Source: Saprospiraceae bacterium | GTDB lineage: Bacteria > Bacteroidota > Bacteroidia > Chitinophagales > Saprospiraceae | Direction of reading: 5' to 3' | Assembly: GCA_016718205.1 (NCBI GenBank) | Contig: JADKEB010000016.1 | Coordinates: 82,032 to 146,031 of the forward strand | Length of the DNA stretch: 64,000 nucleotides | Shown here: in pieces, positions 44,916 to 55,209 of the stretch | Layout of the letters: the number at the start of each line of letters is the position of its first letter | How positions within the stretch are numbered: the first letter of the stretch is position 1 | Notes under the pieces: generated by a model | Database searches by the model: none | The model's input: only the letters and a program-made list of their open reading frames with translations | Told to the model about the DNA's origin: nothing | Position numbers and translations under genes: made by a program

Positions 44916-46331
44916 ATGGAGTTTATCAGCGTTTTTGATATATTTAAAATTGGAGTAGGACCATCATCATCTCATACATTGGGCCCATGGCGTGCAGCAC
45001 AAAAGTTTATACACAACATTCAGCAGCTTGTAGCGACTGGTGAAATATCAAATATTACAGTGTCCTTATATGGCTCTCTATCTTTGACGGGTAAAGGCCA
45101 TGCTACAGATCTTGCTATCATTATGGGGTTGAGTGGCTTTGACCCGGTCACTGTTATTACTTCAGATATACCTGATATCATAAGTCGGATAAGCAATGTG
45201 AAACAGCTACAAATAAACTCCGAAATCATCCCATTTGACCCACAAAAGGATATCAGGTTTGAGAAGGAGTTCTTGCCTTATCATGCCAATGGGATGTTAT
45301 TCACAATACAAAAAATAAACGGAGATGTATATTCAGAAACATATTACTCAGTAGGGGGCGGATTTATCATCAGAGAAGGCGAAAATGCAGTACATGATAG
45401 TAAATTATCAAATCATCCCTACCCAATCCAAGACGGAAATGAATTGCTGGAGTATTGTAAAAGCGAAAACAAATCTATCTCTGAAATTGTGATGGCCAAT
45501 GAACTGATAGATAGAAATGAAAAAGATATAAGAAACGGATTACTTGCAATTTGGGAAGTCATGCTTGATAGTATGTATCTGGGGTGTCACTCTTATGGTT
45601 ATCTTCCAGGTAGTCTGAAAGTAAAAAGAAGAGCCGGTGAGGTAACTCAAACCTTACTTCCTGCATCAAATTATCATGATCAATATACATGGATGGACGC
45701 TATCCGTCACAGTAATCCGGATTTTCAGAAAATTTTGAAATGGACAAGTAGCTTTGGTATAGCTGTAAATGAAGTAAATGCAGCATTTGGTCGGGTAGTA
45801 ACAGCGCCAACCAATGGCAGTGCCGGGGTAATACCAGCAGTACTGATGCATTATCTGTGTTTTGTGAAACCAGATGCGGGATACGATGAGATCATAAGAT
45901 TTTTATTTACTGCCGGTGAGATAGGAAGTATATTCAAAAAAGGGTCTACCATATCAGCGGCTATGGGTGGTTGTCAGGCAGAAATTGGGGTTTCTTCTGC
46001 TATGGCTGCTGCAGGATTGACCGAGTTGCTTGGCGGCACTCCTGAACAATGCACTATTGCCGCAGAAGTTGCTATGGAACATCATCTTGGCATGACTTGT
46101 GATCCCATAGGTGGTTTGGTCCAGGTACCTTGCATAGAAAGAAACTCAATGGGTGCCATCAAGGCGATCAATGCAGCCTCAATAGCACTGGACAGAAATC
46201 CCCAGGACATAAAAGTACCTTTGGACAATGTCATATCCACCATGTGGGAAACGGCAAAAGATATGAACCGAAAATATAAAGAAACATCAGAAGGCGGACT
46301 CGCCACTGCAGTCAATATTATTGATTGTTGA
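44916..46331 (+). CDS. sdaA: L-serine ammonia-lyase (iron-sulfur type)
   Basis: 471 residues, the fused one-chain form (beta-like part first, then alpha-like part). [20 protein letters not shown] at the start is diagnostic. Candidate Fe-S cysteines are in [28 protein letters not shown] and VPCIERN. Converts L-serine to pyruvate and ammonia. Alone on its strand, convergent with rny over a shared terminator. Confidence 0.95.
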   Translation: MEFISVFDIFKIGVGPSSSHTLGPWRAAQKFIHNIQQLVATGEISNITVSLYGSLSLTGKGHATDLAIIMGLSGFDPVTVITSDIPDIISRISNVKQLQINSEIIPFDPQKDIRFEKEFLPYHANGMLFTIQKINGDVYSETYYSVGGGFIIREGENAVHDSKLSNHPYPIQDGNELLEYCKSENKSISEIVMANELIDRNEKDIRNGLLAIWEVMLDSMYLGCHSYGYLPGSLKVKRRAGEVTQTLLPASNYHDQYTWMDAIRHSNPDFQKILKWTSSFGIAVNEVNAAFGRVVTAPTNGSAGVIPAVLMHYLCFVKPDAGYDEIIRFLFTAGEIGSIFKKGSTISAAMGGCQAEIGVSSAMAAAGLTELLGGTPEQCTIAAEVAMEHHLGMTCDPIGGLVQVPCIERNSMGAIKAINAASIALDRNPQDIKVPLDNVISTMWETAKDMNRKYKETSEGGLATAVNIIDC

Positions 46332-46369
46332 TGAGATAGATATTAGCAAATAGTTTGTTGCTAAAAAAA

Positions 46370-46402
46370 CAAAAGGGAAAGAATAAAATCCATTCCCTTT
46401 TG
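46370..46402. terminator. Bidirectional terminator between sdaA and rny
   Basis: Perfect 10-base stem CAAAAGGGAA/TTCCCTTTTG with a 13-base loop, with A- and T-rich flanks, in the 98-base space between convergent genes. Confidence 0.8.
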
Positions 46403-46429
46403 AAACAGTTTTTCATAAAAATGTGAATA

Positions 46430-48079
46430 TTACCTCGCAAAAGCGGTCGCTCTTTTTTCTCTGATGACTGTCACTTTCACCTGGCCCGGATATTGCATCT
46501 CATCCTGTATCTTTTGAGAAATGATAAATGCCAGGTCATCAGCATACTGATCAGTTACTTTTTCAGATTCCACTATCACTCTCAGCTCTCTGCCGGCTTG
46601 TAAAGCATAGGCTTTTTGAACCCCATCATATGCGAGCGCAAGTTCTTCAAGTTCGCCAATTCTCTTAAGGTAACTCTCCAGGATTTCTCTTCTTGCCCCA
46701 GGTCTGGCACCAGAGATGGCATCGCAAGCCTGAACTATAGGAGATATGATGTTGTTCATTTCTATTTCATCATGGTGCGCTCCTACCGCATTGAGTATCA
46801 CAGGATGTTCTTTGTGTTTTTCACAAATCTCCATACCTAAGAGTGCGTGGGACAATTCTGATTCTTCTTCTGTCACTTTACCTATGTCATGGAGGAGTCC
46901 GGCACGTTTTGCCATCTTTATCTGCTTGGGATTGAGGCCGAGTTCTGCAGCCATTGTAGCACATAGGTTGGCAGTTTCGATAGAGTGTTTGAGTAAGTTT
47001 TGTCCGTAAGAAGACCTGAATCTCAGGCGACCTACCATTTTAACTAAATAAGGTGCAAGACCATGAATATCCAGATCAATGATAGTTCTCTCTCCTATCT
47101 CTACTATCTGTTCATCCAATTGTTTTTTGACTTTAGCCACGGTCTCTTCAATTTTCGCCGGGTGGATACGTCCATCAGCGACCAATTTTTTGAGTGCTAA
47201 ACGACATAATTCGCGTCTTATTGGGTCAAAACTGGAAATCACAATGGCTTCCGGTGTATCGTCAACAACTATTTCTGCACCTGTTGCTGCTTCAAGTGCT
47301 CTGATGTTTCTACCCTCTCTACCTATGATCTGTCCTTTGATTTCATCAGATTCAAGATTGAATACAGATACTGAGTTTTCGATAGTAATCTCTGCGCACA
47401 TCCTTTGAATCGTCTGAATAACTATTTTTTTGGCTTCCTTATTTGCATTGGTGTGTGCATTGGCGATCGCTTCCTTTTCTATGATCATGGCATCATTCTG
47501 AGCTTTTGCTCTTACAGCTTCAATCAACTGATCTTTGGCCTGACTTTCTGTAAGCTTGGCGATGGTTTCAAGTTCTTTGATGAACCTTTCGTTGGCCGAA
47601 TCAAGTTCTTCTTTCTTTTTAGATACGATTTTCATCTGCAAATCAAGGTTTTCTCTGATTGCAACGATTTCCTGTTCCTTACTTTCAATAGTTTCCATCT
47701 CAGAAAGTATGGCATCTTGTTTGATTTTCAGCTCTTTCTCCAATGAGATGGCAGTGAGTTCCCTTTCTTTAATTTCAACTTTTTGCTCCGCTTTCCAGGT
47801 TTCAAATTCTGATTTCAGCTTTGAAAAGTTTTCTCTGGTCTCCTGTATTTTTTTCTGCTTAATAGCGTCGTTAGTTTGCTCAGCTTTAGAAAGAATTTTT
47901 TCAGCACGATTTTCTGCCTCATCAAGTTTTCTTTTGGCTGTCAGTTCTGCTTCCTTGATGGTGATATCTGCCTTATCATTGGCTTCCTTTACCTTATTTT
48001 TGTAAAGGGTCTGTGAAACCAAATGATATAAACCACCACCGCCAATAAAAGCTGCAATTGCCAATAATACTGTACTCAT
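46430..48079 (-). CDS. rny: Ribonuclease Y
   Basis: 549 residues: N-terminal membrane helix ([20 protein letters not shown]), a long charged coiled coil (about 25-220), a KH domain with [20 protein letters not shown] (about 250-275) and an HD domain with [10 protein letters not shown] and VGAHHDE. Endoribonuclease that starts mRNA decay at the membrane. Downstream of zapA by about 490 bases; likely its own transcript, although no clean TANNTTTG box was found. Confidence 0.96.
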   Translation of the reverse strand: MSTVLLAIAAFIGGGGLYHLVSQTLYKNKVKEANDKADITIKEAELTAKRKLDEAENRAEKILSKAEQTNDAIKQKKIQETRENFSKLKSEFETWKAEQKVEIKERELTAISLEKELKIKQDAILSEMETIESKEQEIVAIRENLDLQMKIVSKKKEELDSANERFIKELETIAKLTESQAKDQLIEAVRAKAQNDAMIIEKEAIANAHTNANKEAKKIVIQTIQRMCAEITIENSVSVFNLESDEIKGQIIGREGRNIRALEAATGAEIVVDDTPEAIVISSFDPIRRELCRLALKKLVADGRIHPAKIEETVAKVKKQLDEQIVEIGERTIIDLDIHGLAPYLVKMVGRLRFRSSYGQNLLKHSIETANLCATMAAELGLNPKQIKMAKRAGLLHDIGKVTEEESELSHALLGMEICEKHKEHPVILNAVGAHHDEIEMNNIISPIVQACDAISGARPGARREILESYLKRIGELEELALAYDGVQKAYALQAGRELRVIVESEKVTDQYADDLAFIISQKIQDEMQYPGQVKVTVIREKRATAFAR

Positions 48080-48567
48080 TTATTTATAAATTTTAAAAGT
48101 GTGAAATAATACTCACAAAACACCATGGTTTTATATCCTGCGATGTATCATGAGTTGATGTATAAATGAGAATTTGGACCAAATTTTTCATCTTCTGAGC
48201 CTTATATGAAGCAGTTGACATAGGACCACTCAACATTCTGATATTTTAAATATGCCAGCTTCATTTTTTTGACTTTCCTGAGTTATCAGCATCTAGTAAA
48301 GTTGTCAGGTGGTGTCAGTGTACTAATATCAAAAAGAATTTGCAAGTCAAAAAAAAAATTGACTTTAAGCACTGAAAATTAGGATTTTAATAGTCAAAAT
48401 TTTCAAGGCCCAATTTCTTTGAGGTATAGTACCAACCCAAAAAAGATAATTTAGGTAAAGAATGGTGGGTAAGAAGTTAAATATCCTGAATGTTCTAACA
48501 GTAACTTCTCATGAGCTGAGAAAAAAAGAACAATTTTGTATCGTTTTTTTTGCTTGCCGTCAACGGT
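48080..48567. other. 488-base spacer between zapA and rny
   Basis: No supported frame. The region is long for this otherwise tight genome section and contains local complementary stretches and A/T runs (for example a run of A at 48350-48358). In many bacteria the 6S RNA gene lies next to zapA, so this is a place to look for it, but I could not fold a convincing 6S-type long hairpin by eye. Confidence 0.4.
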
Positions 48568-48864
48568 TCAGTCAATCTCTAATTCAGAAAGTGTCTGAAT
48601 GATTTTTTCTGTTTTTAAGTCAATTTCTTCCTGACTATTGACGGGAAGTTGTTTTTTTAAATCAAATGTATAGGTCAGCAAAGTCATGATCACACAGTCC
48701 AACTTATCCCTGTTAGGGTAAGTTTTTTGAAAATCCATGATTTTGGCATTGATATCCTGCTCAATATCATGAACAAAGTCTTTTTCATCATTATCCAGTT
48801 TTACAGGAAAAGTTCTCCCTGCTATTGTGATAACTATTGATTCCAACTCTTTTTCTTCTGTCAT
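48568..48864 (-). CDS. zapA: Cell division protein ZapA
   Basis: 98 residues from the ATG at 48864 (MTEEKELESIVITIAGRTFP). The ITIAGRTFPVKL strand and the EDINAKIMDFQKTYP helix are typical of ZapA, which promotes FtsZ filament bundling. The start codon overlaps the stop of the upstream coiled-coil gene (ATGA), which indicates translational coupling. Confidence 0.88.
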   Translation of the reverse strand: MTEEKELESIVITIAGRTFPVKLDNDEKDFVHDIEQDINAKIMDFQKTYPNRDKLDCVIMTLLTYTFDLKKQLPVNSQEEIDLKTEKIIQTLSELEID

Positions 48865-49214
48865 TCCTTTTTTTGCACTATTTGAATACATTGATCTATA
48901 TCATCGATGAACATATCTAATTGTTTTTTTATCTCAGCATTTTTTATATTTTGTTTTTGCTTCAATATTTGTACTGCATCTTCAGACACATCATCCGTAA
49001 TCGATAACATTGAATTTTTATCTTCCTTCGCACGATTCTCCAACTCTCTTTGTAATAAATTTATTTGATTTTTATATTGATCAGCTTCTACTTTTAGATC
49101 GCTGAGTTGAACTTCCAATTCTACATTTTTTTTCCTTAGATCCTGATACTTAGATCTGACTTTACTGCTGATTTCCAGTATTTTATCCAGACTTTGTATC
49201 AAATTTTTCTCCAA
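48861..49214 (-). CDS. Small coiled-coil protein between pheT and zapA
   Basis: 117 residues, nearly all helical with heptads (IQSLDKILEISSKVRSKYQD, ELEVQLSDLKVEADQYKNQI) and a basic/acidic balanced C-terminus. No motif beyond the coil. Its position, directly before zapA with a 4-base overlap and 26 bases after pheT, suggests a ZapB-like partner in cell division; this is inference. The size and form resemble a gene commonly seen in this place in Bacteroidota. Confidence 0.75.
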   Translation of the reverse strand: MEKNLIQSLDKILEISSKVRSKYQDLRKKNVELEVQLSDLKVEADQYKNQINLLQRELENRAKEDKNSMLSITDDVSEDAVQILKQKQNIKNAEIKKQLDMFIDDIDQCIQIVQKKE

Positions 49215-49240
49215 AGGTAATAATTTTATTTAATATATAA

Positions 49241-51685
49241 CTATTTTCTAATTAATGCTCCGGTTCCATCCTGCAATTGACCGATCAATTTATCCATTAT
49301 CTGGTCAATTTCCACGTCCTGCAATGTCCTTTCAGTGTTTTCAAATATAAACGATACTGCATAGGATTTTTTGTCAGCACCAAGTTGATTATCATTTACA
49401 TAAACATCAAAAAGCGAAATCTGTTTTAAAAGTTTTTTATCAGATTTCCTGGCAATGTTTTCAATTTCCGAAAATTTCACTTTTTTATCCAATATCAATG
49501 CAAGATCACGTCTCACAGAAGGGAATCTGCTAATCTCCCGAACCTGTATTTTTTCCTGACCTGCGAGTTTAAGCACAGTATCAAATGCCACCTCACCATA
49601 ATAGACCGGTATCTTAATACCTAAGCGCTGACTGACAGATTTTCTGACTTCTCCCAATTCCGCCAATACAATAGGTCCTTTTTTTATCCTAAGGCCGTAT
49701 GAGAGTCCAGGATGCGCCTGTAATTCTTCGATTTCAAAACCTGAAACTGCAACCCTATGCAATATAGAATAAATTGTTTTTTTGATATCATAAAATGATT
49801 TGTCTGCCTTACTATCGTTGAGCCAAGACTCGTCATTCTTTTTACCGGTAATGAAGATGGAGATGAATTCACTTTCTAAATATCCATCCTGGGATTTCCT
49901 GTAAGATTTCCCAAATTCAAACGTCGTCAGGTTGTTCTGCTGTCTGTTGAGATTGTAACTCACAGAGATAAGACCACTGACCAGCATATCAGGTCGTAGG
50001 ATATTGAGATGCACATTGGACGTATTGTTGATATATACATAGTCTGAGGTCTTTGCGATACCTAATCCATCGTACCAGCGGGACTCTATCAGCGATAAGC
50101 CCATCATTTCATTATAACCTGTGGATGCAAGATAATCAGAGATGAGTTCTTTTGTTTTGTGTTTATCAGGCTTGGATGTGTATGTAATGGTGCTTCTGAT
50201 CTGATCTGACACAGGTACCCTGTTGAGACCATAAATTCTTACTATTTCTTCTATCAGATCCACTTCTCTTGTTACATCAGACTTATTGGTGGGAACTAAC
50301 ACCAGGATACTCTCATCATCAAAGGGAGTCACTTCCATGTCCATCGCCTGAAGTATATTATGGATCACATCTTCATGGATAGGCATTCCTATCAGATTCT
50401 GGACATTTTTATAGTACAATCGAACTTCCACCCGAGATACTTCGTGAGGATAAACGTCTATCATCTTATCACTGATCTCTCCACCTGCCAGTCTCTTGAT
50501 GAGTGCAGCCGCTCTCTTAGCTGCCAAAACCGTCACATTTGGATCAGAGCCTTTTTCATAAATCTTTGCCGCATCGGTTCTGAGATTATGTCTCGTACTT
50601 GTCTTTCTTACAGATGAAGAGCTAAAACAAGCAGATTCAAGAAATATATTTTTGGTAGATTCAGACACACCACTACCCAAACCACCATATACACCAGCAA
50701 TACACAATCCCTGAGAATTTCCATCACAAATCATCAGATCCATGTGGCTCAGTGTGCGCTTTACGCTATCAAGGGTGACAAATTCCTGCCCCTCTGGCAG
50801 AGTTTTAATGATAACTTTTTTACCATCAATTTTATCCGCATCAAATGCATGGAGTGGCTGACCCAACTCATTTAATACAAAGTTGGTGATGTCGACTATA
50901 TTGTTGATAGGTTTTACGCCGATGGCTGTAAGAAATTTTTTAAGCCACTCAGGTGATTCCTTTACTTCAACATTGGCTATGGTAATACCAGTATATCGGA
51001 TACATGCATTTTTATCTTCTACATCTACATCGATATTATAAGTCACTCTTTCTGTTACGAAATCAGAAATATTAGGTTCGTTGATTTCGTCTGTATATCC
51101 CTCATTGACTTTGAGGTATGCAAGTAAATCCCTTGCCACTCCCAGTTGTGAAGTTGCATCCGATCTGTTGGGAGTCAAGCCTATCTCAAACACATAGTCA
51201 TCCTGAATGTTATAATATTCAGACGCAGCGATACCCGGTTGCACATTGCCGGGCAAAACGATAATACCCGAATGATCTGTACCGATGCCCAATTCATCCT
51301 GAGCACATATCATACCGTGAGATTCGGCACCTCTTATTTTTCCTTTTTTTATGATTAGGGGTTCACCGCTGTCATTGTATAAATGAGTGCCAATAGTGGC
51401 CACCATCACTTTTTGTCCGACGGCAACATTCGGAGCACCACATACGATCTGCAGATGCTCCCCTGTTCCTATGTCTACAGTAGTTAAAGAAAGTCGATCT
51501 GCGTCAGGATGTTTTTCACAAGTGACCACTTCACCCGTCACTACACCTTTCAAACCACCCTTGATAGACTCAACTTTTTCTATTCCTTCAACTTCCAGAC
51601 CTATCAAAGTGAGCATCTCAGCAATCTTTTCAGGACTGTATGAAATATCAAGATACTTTTTTAGCCAATTCAGCGACAATTTCAT
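49241..51685 (-). CDS. pheT: Phenylalanine-tRNA ligase beta subunit
   Basis: 814 residues, full length. N-terminal tRNA-binding (EMAP-like) domain with VVTGEVVTCEKHPDADRLSL and QIVCGAPNVAVGQKV (about 48-90), B3/B4 domain, B5 domain, the catalytic-like core, and the C-terminal anticodon-binding FDX-ACB domain (SRFPSVRRDLALILDKKVKF). It pairs with PheS, whose gene is not in the window. First gene of a unit with the coiled-coil gene and zapA. Confidence 0.97.
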   Translation of the reverse strand: MKLSLNWLKKYLDISYSPEKIAEMLTLIGLEVEGIEKVESIKGGLKGVVTGEVVTCEKHPDADRLSLTTVDIGTGEHLQIVCGAPNVAVGQKVMVATIGTHLYNDSGEPLIIKKGKIRGAESHGMICAQDELGIGTDHSGIIVLPGNVQPGIAASEYYNIQDDYVFEIGLTPNRSDATSQLGVARDLLAYLKVNEGYTDEINEPNISDFVTERVTYNIDVDVEDKNACIRYTGITIANVEVKESPEWLKKFLTAIGVKPINNIVDITNFVLNELGQPLHAFDADKIDGKKVIIKTLPEGQEFVTLDSVKRTLSHMDLMICDGNSQGLCIAGVYGGLGSGVSESTKNIFLESACFSSSSVRKTSTRHNLRTDAAKIYEKGSDPNVTVLAAKRAAALIKRLAGGEISDKMIDVYPHEVSRVEVRLYYKNVQNLIGMPIHEDVIHNILQAMDMEVTPFDDESILVLVPTNKSDVTREVDLIEEIVRIYGLNRVPVSDQIRSTITYTSKPDKHKTKELISDYLASTGYNEMMGLSLIESRWYDGLGIAKTSDYVYINNTSNVHLNILRPDMLVSGLISVSYNLNRQQNNLTTFEFGKSYRKSQDGYLESEFISIFITGKKNDESWLNDSKADKSFYDIKKTIYSILHRVAVSGFEIEELQAHPGLSYGLRIKKGPIVLAELGEVRKSVSQRLGIKIPVYYGEVAFDTVLKLAGQEKIQVREISRFPSVRRDLALILDKKVKFSEIENIARKSDKKLLKQISLFDVYVNDNQLGADKKSYAVSFIFENTERTLQDVEIDQIMDKLIGQLQDGTGALIRK

Positions 51686-51752
51686 GCTTCACAAATTCTT
51701 TAATTTAATAATTCTTATTTCCCTATTGTTTGTAAAAGTAAAGATGATCACG

Positions 51753-51760
51753 CAAAAGTA
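51753..51760 (-). promoter_or_regulatory. -7 box TACTTTTG of the pheT unit
   Basis: Perfect TANNTTTG match on the minus strand, about 67 bases upstream of the pheT ATG. Confidence 0.5.
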
Positions 51761-51914
51761 CAAAAACATGTCTGAAAAGACTAATAAAAAATAGATGTTT
51801 ATGTATTCCTGTTTAAATTATAATAATTTTTAATTTATTACTTATTTAAAATAAATATCTTATATATTATACATTTTAAAAATTCAATATTTCTATAAAT
51901 AATAATATAATTTC

Positions 51915-51922
51915 TAATTTTG
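51915..51922 (+). promoter_or_regulatory. -7 box TAATTTTG of the HAD gene
   Basis: Perfect TANNTTTG match 22 bases before the ATG at 51945. Confidence 0.55.
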
Positions 51923-51944
51923 TGGCAATCAATTAAATAAAAGG

Positions 51945-52637
51945 ATGGATTTGAAGAATGTAAAAGTGATAGGATTTGACGCCGATGATACCCTATGGAG
52001 CAACGAGCCTTATTTCAGAGAAGGGGAAGAAAAATTTTGCGATCTTATGGAGACATACATGCCCAGACATAGCGCTCATAGAGAACTATTTGCCACAGAA
52101 ATAGCCAATCTTAGTATTTATGGATATGGCATAAAAGCTTTTGTAATATCAATGATTGAGACGGCGATAAAAATTGCAGGAAATACACTGCCGGTGGATG
52201 TCATATCAAGAATAGTAGAAATAGGCAGAACACAACTTAATCAACCGGTCATCCTTTTGGAAGGAGTTGAAGAAGTTTTGCTTGCTCTTAAGGACAAGTT
52301 CAGGTTGGTGGTTGTAACCAAGGGAGACCTTCTGGATCAGGAGAGTAAACTCGAAAAATCAGGACTCTCACCATATTTTCACCATATCGAGATTGTTTCT
52401 GAAAAGCGTATCTCGGACTATCAAAAACTCATCAGGCATCTGGATATCCAGCCGAACGAATTTCTGATGATAGGCAATTCGCTCAAATCAGATGTCTTAC
52501 CCGTCCTGGAGTTGGGTGGTTTGGGAGTACATGTTCCATTTCATACTACCTGGGAACATGAAAAAGTAGATGTCATCATCACCAATCCCGGATTCAGACA
52601 GGTGGAACATGTCAACGAAATATTGATGTGGATTTAG
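51945..52637 (+). CDS. HAD-family hydrolase
   Basis: 230 residues. Motif I GFDADDTLW (nucleophile D near residue 11), motif II VVVTKGD (T near 106), motif III lysine in SDYQKLI and motif IV MIGNSLKSDVLP. Cap of the small helical type. Probably a phosphatase for a small metabolite; substrate not predictable. Followed by the repeat region of the next ATPase gene. Confidence 0.92.
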   Translation: MDLKNVKVIGFDADDTLWSNEPYFREGEEKFCDLMETYMPRHSAHRELFATEIANLSIYGYGIKAFVISMIETAIKIAGNTLPVDVISRIVEIGRTQLNQPVILLEGVEEVLLALKDKFRLVVVTKGDLLDQESKLEKSGLSPYFHHIEIVSEKRISDYQKLIRHLDIQPNEFLMIGNSLKSDVLPVLELGGLGVHVPFHTTWEHEKVDVIITNPGFRQVEHVNEILMWI

Positions 52638-52663
52638 AGTCTTATACTATTAGTTACAGACAT

Positions 52664-52738
52664 ATTACCTATGATATTCACTATAATAATAAATATATTA
52701 CCTATGTAATACAACATATATTATATATAATTACCTAT
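52664..52738. promoter_or_regulatory. Three direct repeats ATTACCTAT at exactly 33-base spacing
   Basis: ATTACCTAT starts at 52664, 52697 and 52730, each within a slightly longer similar context (ATATTACCTATG twice, TAATTACCTATA once). The exact 33-base period, about three helical turns, places the copies on one face of the DNA. They lie immediately upstream of the TATCTTTG box of the ATPase gene. Confidence 0.8.
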
Positions 52739-52755
52739 AATATTGTATATTTTAG

Positions 52756-52763
52756 TATCTTTG
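52756..52763 (+). promoter_or_regulatory. -7 box TATCTTTG of the second AAA ATPase gene
   Basis: Perfect TANNTTTG match 21 bases before the ATG at 52785. Confidence 0.6.
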
Positions 52764-52784
52764 TGCTAAATACTTTTCTTTAAA

Positions 52785-54149
52785 ATGATGATATACAGAG
52801 ATTTAAATGACTCTTTACTTAGGTGGAAAAAATCCCCGTCCAGAATACCGTTAATTCTGAGAGGAGCCAGACAAGTAGGTAAAACAACTTTGATCAAAGA
52901 ATTCGGAAAAAATTATGATCAATTTTTATATTTCAACCTGGAAATTTATCAGGATAAGCAGCTTTTTTCAAACATACATAAAGGTGTAAAAAATACTCTG
53001 GAATTGTTATTCTTGAGTAAAGACATCAGTTATAATAAGGAAACTGAAACATTAATCTTCATAGATGAAGTACAAGAAGTACCTGAAGTGTTAGAGCAAT
53101 TAAGGTATTTTTATGAAGAATTTCCGCATATTCATATCATTGTCACAGGATCATTGCTGGAATTTGCACTCAATAAAATCACAAGAGTACCCATCGGCAG
53201 AGTTGAATTTGCTACACTATACCCTCTTAGTTTCAAGGAGTTTCTTAGAGCAAATCATAAAACTGGTTTGCTTGACGCAATGAATAAAGTCCCCATTAAC
53301 GAAAGTATAACAGAACTGGTCAAAACCCAGTTTCATCTTTACTCGATGATCGGTGGTATGCCCATGATTGTAAAACAGTACGTCAATGACCAAAACTTCA
53401 TGAGAACCACAGAACTCTATAACGCTATCATTGAATCTTACAAAGCTGATTTCATTAAGTATGCCAAATCCGCTAAAGAAGCCATGATTATTAAGTCTAT
53501 TGTTGATATTCTTCCTTATGAAATTGACAATAGGATCAATTTGTCTAACATGGGTGGTCTTCATTACAAGGCTATTGAGATCAAAGAAGCTCTCCAAAAA
53601 TTAGAATTTGCAGGTTGGGTAAAATTAAATTATCCAACCATCCAAACTCAATTACCTATCATCCCGGATGTTAAAAAAAGACCTAGATTACATTTCTTGG
53701 ATATAGGATTGGTCAATTATCAGCTTGGTTTACATAGCGAATATCTTAAAATTGAAAACCTGCATCAACTGTCAAAAGGTAAACTCATACAGCAAGTTGT
53801 CAATCAGGAATTGGTGACTTTGGATCATCTGAATATTAGAAAACACACTTTCTGGGTCAGAGAAGAAAAAGGAACAACTTCAGAAGTAGATATTGTATAT
53901 CCTTATAAACAAAATTTAATTCCGATAGAAATAAAGTCTGGTGCCACAGGGACTTTAAAATCACTACACGAATTTATGGACAGATGCGACCATACTTCAG
54001 CGATCAGAATATATGCTGGTCCTTTGACTATAAACCAATTAGTATCGCGAAAAGGTAAAAAATACAACTTATTGAACCTTCCTTACTTTCTTAGTGCATG
54101 GATTGACAGTTATTTAGAATGGTTAGACACAAATACTAAGAAACAGTAG
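52785..54149 (+). CDS. AAA_14 ATPase with C-terminal DUF4143 nuclease-like domain
   Basis: 454 residues. Walker A GARQVGKT (27-34), Walker B LIFIDEVQEV (about 91-100), VTGSLLEF sensor region, a linker with DPLSFKEF-type element (YPLSFKEFLRA), and the C-terminal SEVDIVYPYK...IPIEIKSG (about 366-386), a D...ExK site of the PD-(D/E)XK type. The AAA_14/DUF4143 family is very common in Bacteroidota and archaea with unknown function. Related in plan, but not in detail, to the ATPases at 5322 and 61269. Stands alone. Confidence 0.92.
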   Translation: MMIYRDLNDSLLRWKKSPSRIPLILRGARQVGKTTLIKEFGKNYDQFLYFNLEIYQDKQLFSNIHKGVKNTLELLFLSKDISYNKETETLIFIDEVQEVPEVLEQLRYFYEEFPHIHIIVTGSLLEFALNKITRVPIGRVEFATLYPLSFKEFLRANHKTGLLDAMNKVPINESITELVKTQFHLYSMIGGMPMIVKQYVNDQNFMRTTELYNAIIESYKADFIKYAKSAKEAMIIKSIVDILPYEIDNRINLSNMGGLHYKAIEIKEALQKLEFAGWVKLNYPTIQTQLPIIPDVKKRPRLHFLDIGLVNYQLGLHSEYLKIENLHQLSKGKLIQQVVNQELVTLDHLNIRKHTFWVREEKGTTSEVDIVYPYKQNLIPIEIKSGATGTLKSLHEFMDRCDHTSAIRIYAGPLTINQLVSRKGKKYNLLNLPYFLSAWIDSYLEWLDTNTKKQ

Positions 54150-54164
54150 GTAAACAGCCAATAA

Positions 54165-54323
54165 GACTCTGTTAAAAAATAACTGATATATTTTGTCTCG
54201 TTCTTTTGCTCTTTTTCTGCGTTGTAAAATCGTTAAATAGCTAAGGCTATTCGCCTCATTTACGCCTTGAAAAAGAACAAATTAACTTCGCCAATTCTGC
54301 ACCATTTATTTATTAACAGAGCC
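54165..54323. repeat. Miniature inverted-repeat element, CTCTGTTAA family
   Basis: 159 bases with ends ACTCTGTTAAAAAATAA and GCTCTGTTAATAAATAA (complement strand), and an inner inverted pair GTTCTTTT/AAAAAGAAC around a TAGCTAAGGCTA hairpin. It is unrelated to the AGAGTATG family. Its right end touches the stop codon of the SGNH gene. Confidence 0.8.
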
Positions 54324-55201
54324 TAAGCTACAATCTCTTCGGGCCAGCTGGTAGCAACTTTGATTTTGTCAATATCAGTTTGAACAGATAGGTTTATTTT
54401 TTTCATTTCAAAATGATAAATATTTGCAGCAGATCTGAATGCTTCATTAGTGAGATGAATTTCATTATCCCATTGATTATCTTTTGGGAAAAAGGATCTT
54501 AAATCTATGTGGTGAAAATGGCTCAACTCATCCGATAAACCCGCAAGCATATCATTAAAAATATCGACCATTTCTTTTATTATTTTTTCATGATCTGTTG
54601 AAGAAAGAATGGCTTTTTGTTGCATGCCTGGTAAAATCCAAGGTCCTGCCCAATTGATCCATATCTTTTTATATGCTTTACCATTTGCTTTGGCATATGC
54701 ATATCCATCCATCAAGATGTGTATCTTGCTATCTACTTCCCATATTTTGGTGCAAAACAACTTGACCATACTCCTTACATAACCATTGATGTGGTTTGTA
54801 AACTCCTTCTTCCTGAATAGTGGAAGGCCTGATGATTGATGATTAAGATACTGGATCATGTTTTCGCCTACTACATCATTGCCACCTCCTGATAAGAGTA
54901 CAAATGAAGGCTCATGTTTTTTAACAGCTGCCAGGGTTTTTTCCAGACTTTTGGACTTGTTTTCTTTATTTTCTGTGATGTCAGTGCCAAATACCATATT
55001 TTCAAGGATATCACCATGTTTTGCTAAGTTCTTAATGGCATATCCTTCTATGGCGAGCCAATCAATAATATCTTTTGAAAGCGGATAATCAAACCATGAG
55101 TCTCCTTCAGCTACGATCTTGATGTTTTTTGAGGTAGCTGGATTATTGATTAATGTCTCAGTTTGGTGATGAATGAATTCTTTTTGTTCTTTGGTGGTCA
55201 T
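54323..55201 (-). CDS. SGNH/GDSL-family hydrolase
   Basis: 292 residues, no signal peptide. Block I AEGDSWFDYP (Ser near residue 34), block III GGGNDVVGE (about 105-113) and block V WDNEIHLTNEA (Asp/His near 253-256). These are the catalytic and oxyanion positions of SGNH hydrolases, which cleave esters of lipids or sugars. The gene follows the patatin-OmpA gene in the same direction, with a miniature element in the spacer. Confidence 0.9.
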   Translation of the reverse strand: MTTKEQKEFIHHQTETLINNPATSKNIKIVAEGDSWFDYPLSKDIIDWLAIEGYAIKNLAKHGDILENMVFGTDITENKENKSKSLEKTLAAVKKHEPSFVLLSGGGNDVVGENMIQYLNHQSSGLPLFRKKEFTNHINGYVRSMVKLFCTKIWEVDSKIHILMDGYAYAKANGKAYKKIWINWAGPWILPGMQQKAILSSTDHEKIIKEMVDIFNDMLAGLSDELSHFHHIDLRSFFPKDNQWDNEIHLTNEAFRSAANIYHFEMKKINLSVQTDIDKIKVATSWPEEIVA

Positions 55202-55209
55202 TACAATTA

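Noticed and set aside
48080..48567. Annotating this spacer as 6S RNA
   Set aside because: Position is suggestive, but I could not see a long, bulged, closed hairpin or a promoter for it.
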